From: Diadema setosum
Taxonomy: Eukaryota; Echinodermata; Echinoidea; Diadematoida; Diadematidae
Direction of reading: 5' to 3'
NCBI GenBank assembly: GCA_033980235.1
Contig: CM067062.1
Coordinates: 12,047,991 to 12,111,990, forward strand
Length of the DNA: 64,000 bases
Made by a program: the position numbers and the translations under genes. Below, piece after piece: positions 44,501 to 55,243 of this stretch (its first letter is position 1; each line of letters opens with the position of its first letter). The notes below the pieces were generated by a model. That model was not told the origin of the DNA, did not search any database, and saw only the letters and a program-made list of their open reading frames with translations.

Positions 44501-45236
44501 AGCCTTGATAAAAATTTATAAAAGTGCAGTGCTTTCATCCTTATGCAGGTAATGTACTGTATATGCCATATATTCTATGAGGATTTTTATTTTTCACAAA
44601 TTTCCTGAGTGAATTCAAAAACATGTGAAAATATTAACTTTGATTCCAACATTCATGTGATATGTACGCATATTTTTTCTCTGTTCCATACTGTACTTCA
44701 CGATCGCGACTTTAACCACTTGTGGATTTGTCGAGAAGTCCCAATTCGTGAAAAAATTAGACTTGTAAAATATGTGGCTTATCAGTGTCGTTCATATCCT
44801 CCCAACCAGGTGTGAAAACAGTTATCTCCTAAGCAGGCAGGCCATCCCCGACTGGTCTGAATCGAGTCTGGTATGTCCTAAGACTAACAAGGGTGCAGAA
44901 ACCTAAATGACAACCGAGAAGACAAACGAGTTCCCTCCGCGGCTCACAAAATGAATTGTTCCTGCATCACTTCCTGCTGGGCAGATCCGAGTTGAGTAAC
45001 AATTTAGCAGGCGCAAATAGTATCAGATTAGCGCAGATCCCCACCTGACCTCCCATTAGTGCAGTCACCGATGAATTCCTCTGCCTAACCCATGGGCCCG
45101 CGATCTCCTTCTCTTGCACTTTTATTCTGCACTAATCATTTGTCGCAGACAGAATACAGATCTCGCGAAGCCTGACAACATATATCTCTTCTCTTAGAAT
45201 GCTGCAACCAGACAGCATATACTGTAGTACATGTTT

Positions 45237-45267
<31 letters not shown>

Positions 45268-48200
45268 TTTTTTTTTCACCAAAACGAGACAATCTCTGCA
45301 CTTGCTAGTACATTGACACACTTTCCAACATTCGAAAAACAGTCCACTGCATGCCATTTCCTTCTGGGTACCAAACAGAGGGCACCGCTAACGTATTCCC
45401 TATTGTTCCTTCTGTCCTTTTCTTTCCAAATATCCTGACATGGCTGATAAGCAAATGCTATTGTGTAATAAACAAAAACCCATCTCTCCCTCACTCCCTT
45501 ATCCCCTCCAACAACACAGAAACTTCCATAAATGCTCTCGTCGGCATGGGAACCAATCTTCTCCCATAATGTTTCTTGTATGACACAGTCTTTTTCCTAC
45601 ATAGAAAGAGAGGAAGAGTAGGATGCAGGAAATGATAAGGGGTCACTCATGGTCAAACATCCATTGGTCACTCACCTTCAGGATGAGAAACAAGATGGCC
45701 GCCGATGCGTAGGAGCCAATGTTGAGACTGATGACCGTCGAGCGCTTGGTCCCAAATAAGTTGGCAATCTGGGGAATTTTGAATAGAAAGTTGGGTTAGA
45801 TGGATGGATATTGCATAAGCTCAACAAACATCAAGTGGAGTGATTTTCACATTACAATCCTTCCACTCTAAAACAGATCATACATGTCATGACATTGCAC
45901 GTGAAAAGGTTAGTGGTCAAAGTAAAGATTGTTTGGGCAATCACAAATTTGCTCAGTTTCCAGGTTCCACAAATCCACAAATACTTGAAATATTGTTACA
46001 TAAACTGTGACAAAGTATACACAAAAACGATAGGACTTGGAATTGACAATACACATAATATCTACATGTATATGTACCAACTTTCTTCATTCCATTTCAA
46101 TTCAGATCTATTTGTTTGTTACAATATATTGATTTTTCTCAATCAGTTATAGGCAAAGAATTACAAACATTGAAGCAATAAAAGACATGAATAAAAAGTC
46201 AGATATCTTTTTGTTCACTTTTCATAATATGTTTCCATATTCCATATTCTTTAACTTCTCTCTATATATACTGTACTGTACTTCTCTATACTCCAATTCT
46301 ATATACTTCCTTGTAAAGAAAAATATATATATGTATCAACAATCAATCAAATATCAATTTATGTATTCTTTTCTTTACCTGGAAAGACGTAAAGGTGATC
46401 ATGATTCCACCGACGCCGTTGAGAGACACGGCCGGGATGATCATGTACGACATATCGATGGGTGTCCATCCGAAGATGAGACAGGAGGCGATGAACATAA
46501 ACCTGGAAGTGATGGACAACAGATGGACATATTCAGTAAGTGGTGTGACCATACCATTGAACGCATAGAACATTTGATATGTGAAAGGGATTATGAATAC
46601 ACAAATGTATATAATCCAAATCAAAAGTATATTGTTCATGTATACAGTGCCATAGATTGTGTATCCACGCATATTATCTTGTGGTATAAATTATATCACA
46701 AACTGGATGCATATGTACTCAAATGGCCACATAAAACAAACAAGCATTGCATTAATAAAAGATTTGACATTTCACAAAAGTCTCATTCTATCTACCCATG
46801 TATATATTCTTTGCAGACATCCTACAACAGGTGTACAAGCACATGTGCTTTAACACATAACGTATACCAAGTTCAAACCATCTTCATATACAATGCGTCT
46901 GCTGACACATATTTGTCTTTTGTGTAACCACTTGCATGGGTTGTGTATGCATCAACAGTGACCATTTATCTTCAAGAGTTAGTTTTGGGAGTGTTTTGTC
47001 GGAGATGACAACTTACGCTCCGATCATCCGAAGAAGCCTGGATCCAAACTTGTCCATGGCCATACCGATGGGGAACGTAAGGCCACTGAGCAGGAATGAC
47101 CCAATGGTGAAGGCCAGATTCAGAGCCTCGTCCTGTCCCGAGCAGCGCGGATAGGTCGGCCTCCCGTACGGGTTCTCCTCTGGAAGGGTCGTCGCGCCGA
47201 ACGACGAGTCCTCATACACCATGGTCGTCCCATCCTCGTCATAGAATTGCACATCTGTGGTGTTTGCCGCTCCATGCCCTGTTGAGTTACCATCCAATTG
47301 GTCTCCTGTCGAAAAGAAAATGGAGAAGACATGAGATTGAGAGCACAGTTCTTACACCAACAGCTATACTGACCTGGCGTACATGGGTAAAATAGGCTGT
47401 GATAACTGTTGTAGTGGTTAATTACCAATGTAGGTGAAGAAAGGCATTCCTTCATATGGCTTCCTTTGTTCTGCAATAACACCCTTCTTCCTCTTACCAA
47501 CAGATTGAGAAGATGTTATTTTTATCTATGCCTTTACTAGCAAACATCAGTATTGAAGAGGTTCAAACCTTGATCCAGTTTCTCCTTGTTGCCTTGTACC
47601 CACTGGTATTAATCACATGACCAGTGACATTTACCAACATTTTCACATTCTCTCTTTCTCTCGCAATGAAGAAATAAAATCTCCAGGGCTGTTGCTGTAA
47701 CAATTCTCCAGATTCTCCCTGCTCTGTGCAACCCCTGGAGTTATATTTATATCATGGTTGCTGAGAAATGTCATCTGCAAAAACTTCAGTGCACTGTAAA
47801 CAGAGAATCGGGAAAAAAATATGAGCTGCTTGGTAACAGCTTTCTTATTTTGGTTCATTTTTGACATTGCCTGGGTATCATACAATTCTCCCAACTCCAA
47901 GCCAACTCGCTAGAGCTGAGAGCCCCCCTGTCAACAGCTTGCTTTTGAGGGCGGGGTCAAATGGACGGTCCAGTCCAGAAGCAGGACAATGGTGGAGTCC
48001 ATACAGCCAGCATTGGAATCATGCCCTTGACGACAAGATCATAAGATCACAGTGGTGTCCAGGGTTGCTTGCTCACTCTAGCTCTCTCCCCCTTTATCTC
48101 TACCTGTCACACTTCAATGCACCACATACAAAACAAAGCCCCATCCCTACTTTTTTCCCCCCACTGAGCAACATAAACTCTTACAAGAGGACAAACAGCT

Positions 48201-50303
48201 GTAACTCTGACATCACATCAACAAAGACACACACACACACACAAGGGCACACAGCACACGCTTGAAAGGCACACTTCAAACTCATCAACATAAAATATCT
48301 GCGAGGCAGTCCCTGAGCACTTGGTTAGCCAGTGAGGCGAGAAAGTGATTGGTTGAAAGGAACGGTGACCGCTCCTCTCAGGTCACAGGTTTCCTATTGG
48401 TGCACTGGACTGAGCACGGGGCTAGCACACTGCCTTCAAGACATGGATATTCATGAGGAGGGCGGAGAGTCGCTTCCTAATGCATGCAAATGAAGGGTTT
48501 GCTTTTCTCCCTGCTCCTACCTCCGCAGCCCCCTATTTCCAAGACTTTCCCACTTGTATGTAAATGAGCAGAAATAGGGCAAACAAATCTCCCTAGAGCT
48601 CTGGGGATGTTTTGCAAATGCAAGGGACTTCAGAGGAGGTTATTTATGTCATAATGCCCATGTTTTGCTCGTGATCAGAGCAGGGTGAAGTCCTGGTGAC
48701 CTCCTTGTCAGGAGTTTTCTATTTTCGAGCTTGCAGATGAAAGAAACCCTAATTCCACTATACCCCCAAGATCGAGGGTATGGTAATATTGTAACTGTAT
48801 GATTCATAACTTCATAGGAAGAGGAGGTTGCTAGAGAAACAGTTAACCTTGGTCATGTGTGTTATGCAGGTCATCTAATGTTACTGTCAATGACACCATC
48901 TCATTCCCCACTCTGGCATAAAACAAAAATAAGCAAGCAAACAAACCACACTCCTATTGCTATGCAATGTACTGGATACAATGGTGGCTTATATATGGAC
49001 ATATTTTTCTCTCTATAACACAGTGACTCACAGCTACAACACTCACAGCATGATGCTGCACACTCTATCTGCTTTCTTATCTTTCTTGTCTTTATCTACA
49101 TACAATGCATTATGGCAATTAATCAGCTAAAGGATGATCAAATACATAATTTCACTGACCTTATCTGACATAGAACAAAATGTTTTGTAAGGATCAATGC
49201 TGTAATTACGTTCAAAAGCACTGATGTTATTGACCTGGGCAATAATGAATTATGGAATATCAAATCAATCAAGCAAATGCTTCAGATTTGGGAATGCAAT
49301 CTGTCATACGGTATTCAAACTACTTATCCTAGCAAATATTTTGCAGCACAAATGAGCAGAAGTCTGTATGTCCTCACAAAACCTAGCACTGTAATATGCC
49401 CACACCTTGCTCATATAGAAATCCAGTCTTCCTACAGAGAATATATCCTGGCGCACCTGCCACTTGTGTTATGATTTAGATTATTGACACAGTATAAAGA
49501 ATGAACATACATACTGTACTGGACAAGTAACCAGATGGACACATGCACACAAACACACACACATGGCAGTGCATGTGGATGTGCATGGTTGTTGTAGCTA
49601 TGGCCATTCTGGCGAGGCTCCCCTCTCTGCAGCAAGCCAGCAAAATTTATGGTGGTGGTGGTGGCCAGTCCGAGCTAGGTCAAGGGTCATTAGCTAGAGA
49701 TCCCTGGATGATATGGGGAACGTGTAATCTGTAAGCTCTCTCTCTACCATCAGCGTGCTGTTTACCTACAAAGATCACAGGATTTTGCTGGTAGTGGTTG
49801 GAACAGGATTAAACTGGAAGATGGTGAGATGTTAACCCGTTCCATACTGAATTCTGAAATGCCCATAGACTTAATACCCAGGCCACCACCAGGTTCCCAT
49901 ACGAAATGGGTTAATTAGAAGAAAGGAAAAGGTTTGAAGGACAGAAAGAAATGATAACAGCAGAGTGGATGAATAAGTGTGATCATCTTCACAAGAGCTG
50001 GAGGTATGGTTATGTCACCCTTTTCCTTTAGGAATTAACTATCCAAAAATAAAGAAAGGAAGATTGATAGATGGAGAGAGAGACAGACAAGTATGTGGAT
50101 GGATGATAGAAGGATTGACAGACATATCATTAAGTTTTCTCAATAGATTTGACACAGCATCTCACAAAAATCTCATAACATAATGATAATATCATATGCA
50201 TCATTGATTATCCTTCAACTGCATATCTAAGCATGTTATATGATATACCCATATCTCATGACCCATTGCTCAATCCTTTTGTAATATCTCCAATCCTCAC
50301 ACA

Positions 50304-50347
<44 letters not shown>

Positions 50348-53300
50348 TATACATTAAAGGACATTCTCTCCATTATGCTGTCCATTCTCTCAGTCCACCT
50401 CACACCTCTTCCCTAATCTGCGAATTCAGAGGGGGCTAAACACGAGAGCTCTGCATTTATACGTTCCGGGGTCGAGCAGCTGAGGCTATACTGCCCTGGA
50501 TCGCGGTGTTGTTATTCCGAGGGATTCTCCTCCTCGCATTTAAAAAATGCCCGTTCACGAGGAGGCCCATGCTCCCTCCACTCTCACTGTGGCTGATATA
50601 AGTAGAAACATTGGGTTCATTATGCAGGGGAGAAGGAATATGCTTGCTGACAGATCTTCCGCGGAGGAGGAAAAAAAAAACCAGAAGGAGCTATGAATAA
50701 AGACGATGATGGTGACCCAGAATGCACGATGCATCCATATGACTCCAAAAAGAAGTCTTTCTTTACATCTTTCATATTAATGATTATGACTGTTATAATA
50801 TGCATTAGTCTTCGTTATACAAGCACAAGAAAACCTATACATGTCTTGAATTATCAAAGTCAGATATTTTGGAATACTTTCTGAGGCGATGAAGTTAACC
50901 CTTACAAATACCATGGAGCTAGCTCCATGCAAATACCTTTCACAGCACACCCTATTATGTAAGGGGAATTATGGAGAACTGAGGACATCTCCCTACATCT
51001 TACAGCACACTGAATTTTACTTCTACTGATGCAGTCTGGATGGGATGCATGTGTATCTACAAATGCATCCCATATTTAGAGCCAGATGGGATGAGTGAAC
51101 TTGCACTTAAAGACCCATTGCATAAGGAGAAAGGATGCTGAGGAGAAGGGCCACTGGTCTGCCGTCACCAGTGGTGAACTGATCATGTGCAATTTTAATG
51201 CAGGGCTGCACCCCAACTCATTTTTTCTACTGGTCCGACCTTTGTGTTTGACCAGTTGGTACCCAGTTTTTCATCTTTTATTGGTTTATTCCTGAAAAAG
51301 GTACTGGTCCAACAATGATTTTTGCTGGTCCGTCAATGATTTTTGCTGGTCCGTCGGACTAGTGCCAGTGTGCAGCATTTACATCTTGAAATCATGGTCA
51401 TGAGAGCATAACATTAAAAAGAAAGAATGTGCTTCTTGAAGCACCCTCTAGTGTAGACACATAGACAGAGAGCAATGATCTTTCCAATTCTGTGCATCTA
51501 TACTCACTCAACATCACTCCATGTTAATAAGGGCTAAATGAAATTAGAATTGAATAGAAAAGAATGCACTAAAAACTAATTAAATGCATAGTGTGACAGG
51601 TTGTGATCTCATTATCCTGCGCAACTAGTATCACACTGATACTGAGATAGCCACCACATCTTATCTTGTGGTTGACCATCGACTTTGAGGGTGCAGGATT
51701 TCTTATCAGTGTAGGTCACATTTAATATTATGGACATGAAAATTGAAAGGGTGACTAATGAGAAACAAAAGAGGTCACTGGCCTCCAACATAAAAGGCTG
51801 TTTTTATCATTCAGCTTTGTCATTAAACTGGTTTCAATATCGTTACCATGTTATCTGCAGTATCATATCACACAGCAATGGCAAAAACATGATTTACCCT
51901 ATGTCGATATTTCTTCCCTTGTCTTGCTGTAGTTTTTGTGTCAAATTCATTGTACCACACAGGAAGGATACCATTGGAAAGATGTAAACTATGCATGGAA
52001 CCATTTATTATTCGCTGACAAGACATCTCCTAAGCTTCCTACAGCCCCCCCCCCTCAATCATTCTCTTGAACAAAATTTTCCTTTCATAAAGTCTGTGAT
52101 GCAGAAGGATGTGTTTACTACCTCTCCAAGTTCTATACCTGTTTGTATCAGCTGATCAGGTTCCAGAACTCTGAGCTGCCAGGGGCCAAGGGGGGTTTAA
52201 CCCTTGAATAGGCCCTCGATAAACACCAGCCCTCTCGAAGCTTGAACAATAGCTAAGGGTAAGGACATGAAAATCACTCACAAAAATAGATGCATTTTCT
52301 CTCTAATAAATGATAATCATTTGTCATGAGAAAATGGAGTGATATTTCATTTCTTCCAATTTAAATGACCTCCATTAAAGAGTTTCTTTTAAGCACCCTG
52401 GTGCAATTAAGCTTCAATGCAGGGACCCCTGCCGAGAAGAAACCCCCTACCTTCACTAAGTGGACTATTCCATAGGGAGGGTAGATTGTATGCTAATTAA
52501 GTTTTTAAAGGTACAAATTTTATCAGGCACACACGCACTCGCATGTAATTGCAACCAGCACACACACACACACACACACACACAACACACAATGCAAAGA
52601 CACACTCGGTACACACACATACTTCAAGGCAGTACAGTTGGACAATAACAAGCAATACACGATGTACAAAGAAAACAGCTGGGCCCGAAAAGACTTTCTG
52701 AGTGGAGTTCTGGCATTGTACTGTTGAAGCTGTTTAGGCAAAATGTTGGTCAGGAGAAGGGAAAATACAGTCAGATAAGATATCCATCATGATTAACTTG
52801 AGGGAATTAACTGATAAACCAGTTTACCTGACATCTTAAAAATGAGTGATTTTTGGTGTAAAGGGTTGTTTACAATCTTTCCAGAGATCTGTCTTACAGA
52901 AAAGAAAGTCTGTGAATACAGAATTGAAACATGGTGGGAGGGAACATGACTCTGTTCTACATCAACAATAGTTCCTTCCCTATCTGGATGCCACAATAAC
53001 AACTGTCAAAATGAAATGACTTCTGTGCAGATATAGGCCTACATGTTCAAAACTTGGATTGTGGCAACAATCCAAAATATAAACCAGGCACAACTAGATT
53101 GGGCGCAACAGCAGCCAGAATACATTCTTATTTTTCCTAGAGTCAGTAAATATAATTCATGATCAAGTATACTACTCCAAATATGACACAGAGTTTGATG
53201 CCTGTGACAGCCCATTATGTCAAGGGGGGGGGGGGGGGGTAGACTGAATACTTATGTGATCATGTGGTACCAAGTATACCAATTTGCAAATAAGACCATA

Positions 53301-55146
53301 AGACACAAACACCTTATCTCCCACTCATCCTGCACCCCCCCCCCCCCCCCCCCCCCCCCATCTAAGCTGGACTTTGCAACCTGCTGTGATAACAACCTTG
53401 AAAACAAGATTAGAGTTTAGACATTCATTCCTCCAAAGCTGTCATATCACAGAGTGGGGCATTTAAAGGAGATAAGCAAAAATTTGGCAGGACACCAGAA
53501 GTTTGACAGGTTGCAAAGTTTTAGAACACCACATGGCAGGAGGAGGGGGGGGGGGCAACAATAAAGCAGCTACCAAATGCATAAGTTGTGCAACTTGTAA
53601 TCAAAGAACATCAAACCAACACAATCCCATAGCTACCCATTGCATTACATGCAGTATCTTTCCCTTTGACTCTTCCATAAAATGGCAATGTTTGCTCCAA
53701 TTAAAAAGCATGTTGCGTTGCAGAACTATCTTCCAACACACAAGGCACATGTATGCAATCTCCCCATGCAGGGAGCAAAAAAACCAAATTCTGCACTCAT
53801 TTCCCCCATGGGAGCCCTGGAACACATAATGGTACTATGGCATCCATAAATCATCGGAACAGAAAGTGAGGCAAGGATGAAAGAGAAATTGAAAAGGGGG
53901 CGAGAGCTCTGCTAATGCAATGATGACCTCAAGTGCCATGGAAACTACCTCACCGAAGAGGAGGAAAAAAATTATGCTGGAGTCCCTGACCCTGTGAGGT
54001 AAAGACCTACTTGTGTTTATATTCCCCCCCCCCCCCAGCACCACCATATTTGTTGTGGGTGGGGGTAGCATGGAAGCTGGGATGCTAGCCAGCTACAGAA
54101 ATTGGGGGGGGGGGGGGGGTGTAAGAGTAGCCCTGCTCAAACTGGGGGAAATGTCAACATTCTTGAAAGGGGATGGTGGGGGGGGGGGGGTGGAAGGGAG
54201 GGGGCACTAGTATGCAAATAACTTTACCCCTATGTTTAGGAAGGGGTGCTTCATGAGAACTGGCTGTTCTTTTTTTCTTTTCAGGGATTGCCTGGTGTAA
54301 CCTTTCAAATCCCCAAGGTGGCGTTGTGTTTACATCACACGATACAAATCTCTCCAGTATGAAAGACAGGAGGGAGAGGGGAAAAAAAAAACACCAACAA
54401 AGATATGAATTTTTGGCCATGCCTTCTACACGTGATGCAGTGTGTACAAAACAAGCTATCCAGTGTCAAGTGCATGTCTCAGGGAAAGATGCATGCCACT
54501 GCAGTCAGGGGCAAAGGAAAAACCTCCTCAGGTGTTAATGGCAGATGTGCAATACTTTGATTAATGCTTAAATTTAGGGACCATCTGATTGTTTTTGCCA
54601 AAGGTTATAGATTTTAATCTTTAACCATCACAACACTACATCATGATGACATTTAGATGTTTTTTATTTGGATCAACTTGTATCTTTTTATGAGCAACTC
54701 CACAATTTCCACAACGCATGATTCAATTACACCTCATTGTACATTCATGTTGAGTCCAGACGTCTTCACTGTTATATCCAATTTGTGCATACAAATGAAT
54801 GGAAGATACCGCTCCCTACGCATGTGCCTCAAATGTAGTGATCACAGAAAATGCGATTCACATCACAAATCTTCATGTGCACGATGCCTACACACACACA
54901 CACACACACCATGGAAAGCACATCAGTACAGTGTGGCCATGTGCCACGCGCTGAGCACGTGTGACGCCGATTATAAATTCGCTCACCCTCTTTGCACTTG
55001 GTGCTGTAGAAACCCTCGGACAGCAGAACGGGGAGCAGCGAACTCCATCCCAGCAGGACGGCAGAGAAGAAGAGGTTCTCGACGATCATCGTCCCCACCA
55101 GCCAGTAGCGGCGCTTGTTGGCCGTCTCTAGCGTTGGAAGCTTCAT
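38411..55146 (-). CDS. slc43a1/2: SLC43A1/A2-like large neutral amino acid transporter (LAT3/LAT4 type), complete coding region
   Basis: Ten coding segments in transcript order: 55146-54987, 47305-47017, 46502-46379, 45768-45676, 43307-43174, 42681-42523, 42192-42002, 41687-41137, 40769-40572, 38587-38411. They sum to 2076 nt, i.e. 691 residues plus TGA, with continuous phases and GT-AG sites. Vertebrate LAT3/LAT4 are near 560-570 residues; the excess is mainly in the loop encoded by exon 8 and in the first extracellular loop. Diagnostic features: '[12 protein letters not shown]' in segment 1, '[14 protein letters not shown]' in segment 2, 'DYDAG/LYDAG' type turn, 'HKVTGKQFY' in the central loop, '[13 protein letters not shown]' in segment 10. 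Known family role: sodium-independent facilitated transport of Leu, Ile, Val, Phe and Met across the plasma membrane. It is probably a co-orthologue of both vertebrate genes. Confidence 0.92.
38588..40571 (-). other. Intron of the slc43a1/2-like gene
   Basis: Contains the 13-bp repeat at 39371-39466 and G10/G16 runs (40197-40206, 40511-40526). No exon recognised. Confidence 0.8.
39371..39466. repeat. 13-bp tandem repeat (CATATTGTTTCAA)
   Basis: About seven units with single-base variants, e.g. CATGTTGTTTCAA and CATATTGTTTGAA. Confidence 0.9.
40572..40769 (-). CDS. slc43a1/2: slc43a1/2-like coding exon 9: transmembrane segments 10 and 11
   Basis: Residues 568-633, acceptor CCCCACAG, donor GTAAGT, phase 0 at both ends. 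It encodes '[19 protein letters not shown]', '[19 protein letters not shown]' and '[20 protein letters not shown]', ending 'DPFY'. '[12 protein letters not shown]...LLQYPIF' is near-diagnostic for LAT3/LAT4. The adjoining intron start is a purine-rich GGAGGA repeat (40774-40850 on the plus strand). Confidence 0.93.
40770..41136 (-). other. Intron of the slc43a1/2-like gene
   Basis: A GGAGGA purine repeat next to the acceptor (pyrimidine-rich on the coding strand). Otherwise nothing seen. Confidence 0.8.
41137..41687 (-). CDS. slc43a1/2: slc43a1/2-like coding exon 8: segment 8, long Ser/Arg-rich loop, segment 9
   Basis: A 551-nt exon, residues 384-567, acceptor CTTCACAG, donor GTAAGT. Segment 8 is '[20 protein letters not shown]', ending in the motif-A-like turn 'GLVMDFR'. 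Residues about 415-535 form a low-complexity insertion rich in Ser, Arg, Asn and Gly, with RRES (429-432 and 436-439), KRPS (452-455) and RRPS (471-474) motifs of basophilic-kinase type. There is an internal repeat, '[11 protein letters not shown]' then '[11 protein letters not shown]'. Segment 9 follows ('[19 protein letters not shown]'). The loop should be cytosolic. In human LAT3 this loop is much shorter. Confidence 0.9.
41688..42001 (-). other. Intron of the slc43a1/2-like gene
   Basis: 314 bases, no feature seen. Confidence 0.8.
42002..42192 (-). CDS. slc43a1/2: slc43a1/2-like coding exon 7: transmembrane segment 7
   Basis: Residues 320-384, acceptor CCTCACCAG, donor GTTGGT, phases 2 to 1. 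A lysine-rich stretch ('[13 protein letters not shown]') precedes '[20 protein letters not shown]' and '[16 protein letters not shown]'. The C-terminal 'GNDVAT' intron is at the same position and phase as in the plus paralogue. The donor GTTGGT is weaker than the others in this gene. Confidence 0.9.
42193..42522 (-). other. Intron of the slc43a1/2-like gene
   Basis: 330 bases, no feature seen. Confidence 0.8.
42523..42681 (-). CDS. slc43a1/2: slc43a1/2-like coding exon 6: central cytosolic loop
   Basis: Residues 267-320, acceptor CGTTCACAG, donor GTAAGT, phase 2 at both ends. It encodes '[19 protein letters not shown]' and '[19 protein letters not shown]', then basic '[11 protein letters not shown]'. 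'HKVTG..FY..V...G..LS' is a LAT3/LAT4 signature absent from the SLC43A3-like paralogue, and is the best subtype evidence in this gene. Confidence 0.9.
42682..43173 (-). other. Intron of the slc43a1/2-like gene
   Basis: 492 bases, no feature seen. Confidence 0.8.
43174..43307 (-). CDS. slc43a1/2: slc43a1/2-like coding exon 5: transmembrane segment 6
   Basis: Residues 223-267, acceptor TTATCCCAG, donor GTAAGC, phases 0 to 2. It encodes '[19 protein letters not shown]', '[20 protein letters not shown]'. The 'YDAG' turn, a hydrophobic helix and the proline-rich start of the central cytosolic loop match LAT3 ('LNWPIEAFPAPEE' region). Confidence 0.9.
43308..45675 (-). other. Intron of the slc43a1/2-like gene
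   Basis: Includes (CT)n near 44128-44146 and a (CA)n at 45239-45266. ORFs around 44000-44520 are low-complexity and unsupported. Confidence 0.8.
45239..45266. repeat. (CA)n microsatellite
   Basis: 14 CA units followed by a T run. Confidence 0.95.
45676..45768 (-). CDS. slc43a1/2: slc43a1/2-like coding exon 4: '[15 protein letters not shown]' loop and segment 5
   Basis: A 93-nt phase-0 exon (residues 192-222), the exact counterpart of the plus-gene exon at 8562-8654. It encodes '[20 protein letters not shown]' and 'AAILFLILK'. The 'IGSYAS' motif groups it with LAT3/LAT4, whereas the plus paralogue has 'SGCFDS'. Acceptor CCCCAG, donor GTGAGT. Confidence 0.92.
45769..46378 (-). other. Intron of the slc43a1/2-like gene
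   Basis: AT-rich, no feature seen. Confidence 0.8.
46379..46502 (-). CDS. slc43a1/2: slc43a1/2-like coding exon 3: transmembrane segments 3 and 4
   Basis: Residues 150-191, acceptor CACTTCCAG, donor GTAAAG. It encodes '[18 protein letters not shown]' and '[20 protein letters not shown]', ending 'SFQ'. 'LNG.GGI..TFTS' is a strongly conserved SLC43 segment-4 pattern. Phases 2 to 0. Confidence 0.92.
46503..47016 (-). other. Intron of the slc43a1/2-like gene
   Basis: AT-rich. A plus-strand 246-codon ORF reads through this intron and the neighbouring exon in antisense and is not a gene. Confidence 0.8.
47017..47305 (-). CDS. slc43a1/2: slc43a1/2-like coding exon 2: first extracellular loop and transmembrane segment 2
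   Basis: Residues 54-150, acceptor TTCGACAG, donor GTAAGT. The loop has two N-glycosylation sequons (N60-S-T and N68-T-T) and is acidic. C51 and C108 could pair, as expected for this loop. Then '[18 protein letters not shown]' (segment 2) and the motif-A turn '[13 protein letters not shown]'. The intron before it is about 7.7 kb, the longest of the gene. Confidence 0.92.
49832..49914. repeat. 83-bp palindromic element, TTAACCCGTT ends
   Basis: TTAACCCGTTCC.. and ..GAAATGGGTTAA ends are imperfectly inverted. 'CCATAGAC' and the general size relate it loosely to the 13187-13282 element. Confidence 0.45.
50298..50345. repeat. (AC)n microsatellite
   Basis: AC repeat with one AA interruption. Confidence 0.95.
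50912..50929. repeat. Perfect palindrome CATGGAGCTAGCTCCATG
   Basis: 18 bases, no loop. Same CCATGGAGCTA word as the hairpins at 62342-62403, 62948-62979 and 63861-63897. Confidence 0.85.
51199..51385. repeat. Dispersed repeat ('GGGCTGCA...GTGCAGC'), copy 2
   Basis: Related to 13674-13887. It has an internal direct duplication of 'AATGATTTTTGCTGGTCCGTC'-like sequence around 51315-51358. Confidence 0.6.
52559..52584. repeat. (CA)n microsatellite
   Basis: About 13 CA units. Confidence 0.95.
53224..53359. repeat. Paired homopolymers G16 and C25
   Basis: G16 at 53224-53239 and C25 at 53335-53359, 95 bases apart and mutually complementary. They lie in the first coding intron of the minus gene, close to further G/C runs at 53545, 54024, 54104 and 54178. 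Run lengths may carry sequencing error. Confidence 0.85.
54987..55146 (-). CDS. slc43a1/2: slc43a1/2-like coding exon 1: start codon and transmembrane segment 1
   Basis: Residues 1-53 plus one base; donor GTGAGC. Start ATG at 55146-55144 is chosen because '[16 protein letters not shown]' aligns with the short basic N-terminus of LAT3. The frame stays open upstream to the acceptor at 55244, so an extension is not excluded, though family members lack one. Segment 1 (about 14-43) contains '[19 protein letters not shown]', followed by 'SEGFYSTKC' at the start of the extracellular loop. Confidence 0.9.
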
Positions 55147-55243
55147 TGCGATTGGTAATGCTGCCTTCTGCTCTTCAAAAATGATAGAGTCTCCTCGGAC
55201 TGTGAGAGGCAGTCGTAGCTGACTACACCCGAAAAAGTCAGCT
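55147..55243 (-). other. 5' UTR part of slc43a1/2-like coding exon 1
   Basis: A strong acceptor (CTTTTTCTCATCACAG on the minus strand) ends at 55244. The exon then reads 97 bases before the chosen ATG. The frame is open throughout, so the non-coding status rests on family length and the good N-terminal alignment. Its presence implies at least one upstream non-coding exon. Confidence 0.65.

Larger units (their letters stand above)
47306..54986 (-). other. First coding intron of the slc43a1/2-like gene
   Basis: 7.7 kb without exons. It holds the 49832-49914 palindrome, (AC)n at 50298-50345 and 52559-52584, a perfect 18-base palindrome at 50912-50929, a dispersed repeat at 51199-51385 and a cluster of poly(G)/poly(C) runs (52045-54190). 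A stretch near 48300-48620 is less AT-rich and includes ATGCAAAT octamer-like sites; regulatory function is untested. Confidence 0.8.

Noticed and set aside
46187..46927. 246-codon plus-strand ORF, the longest in the window
   Set aside because: It is antisense to coding exon 3 of the minus gene and otherwise AT-rich intron; no domain or codon signal of its own.
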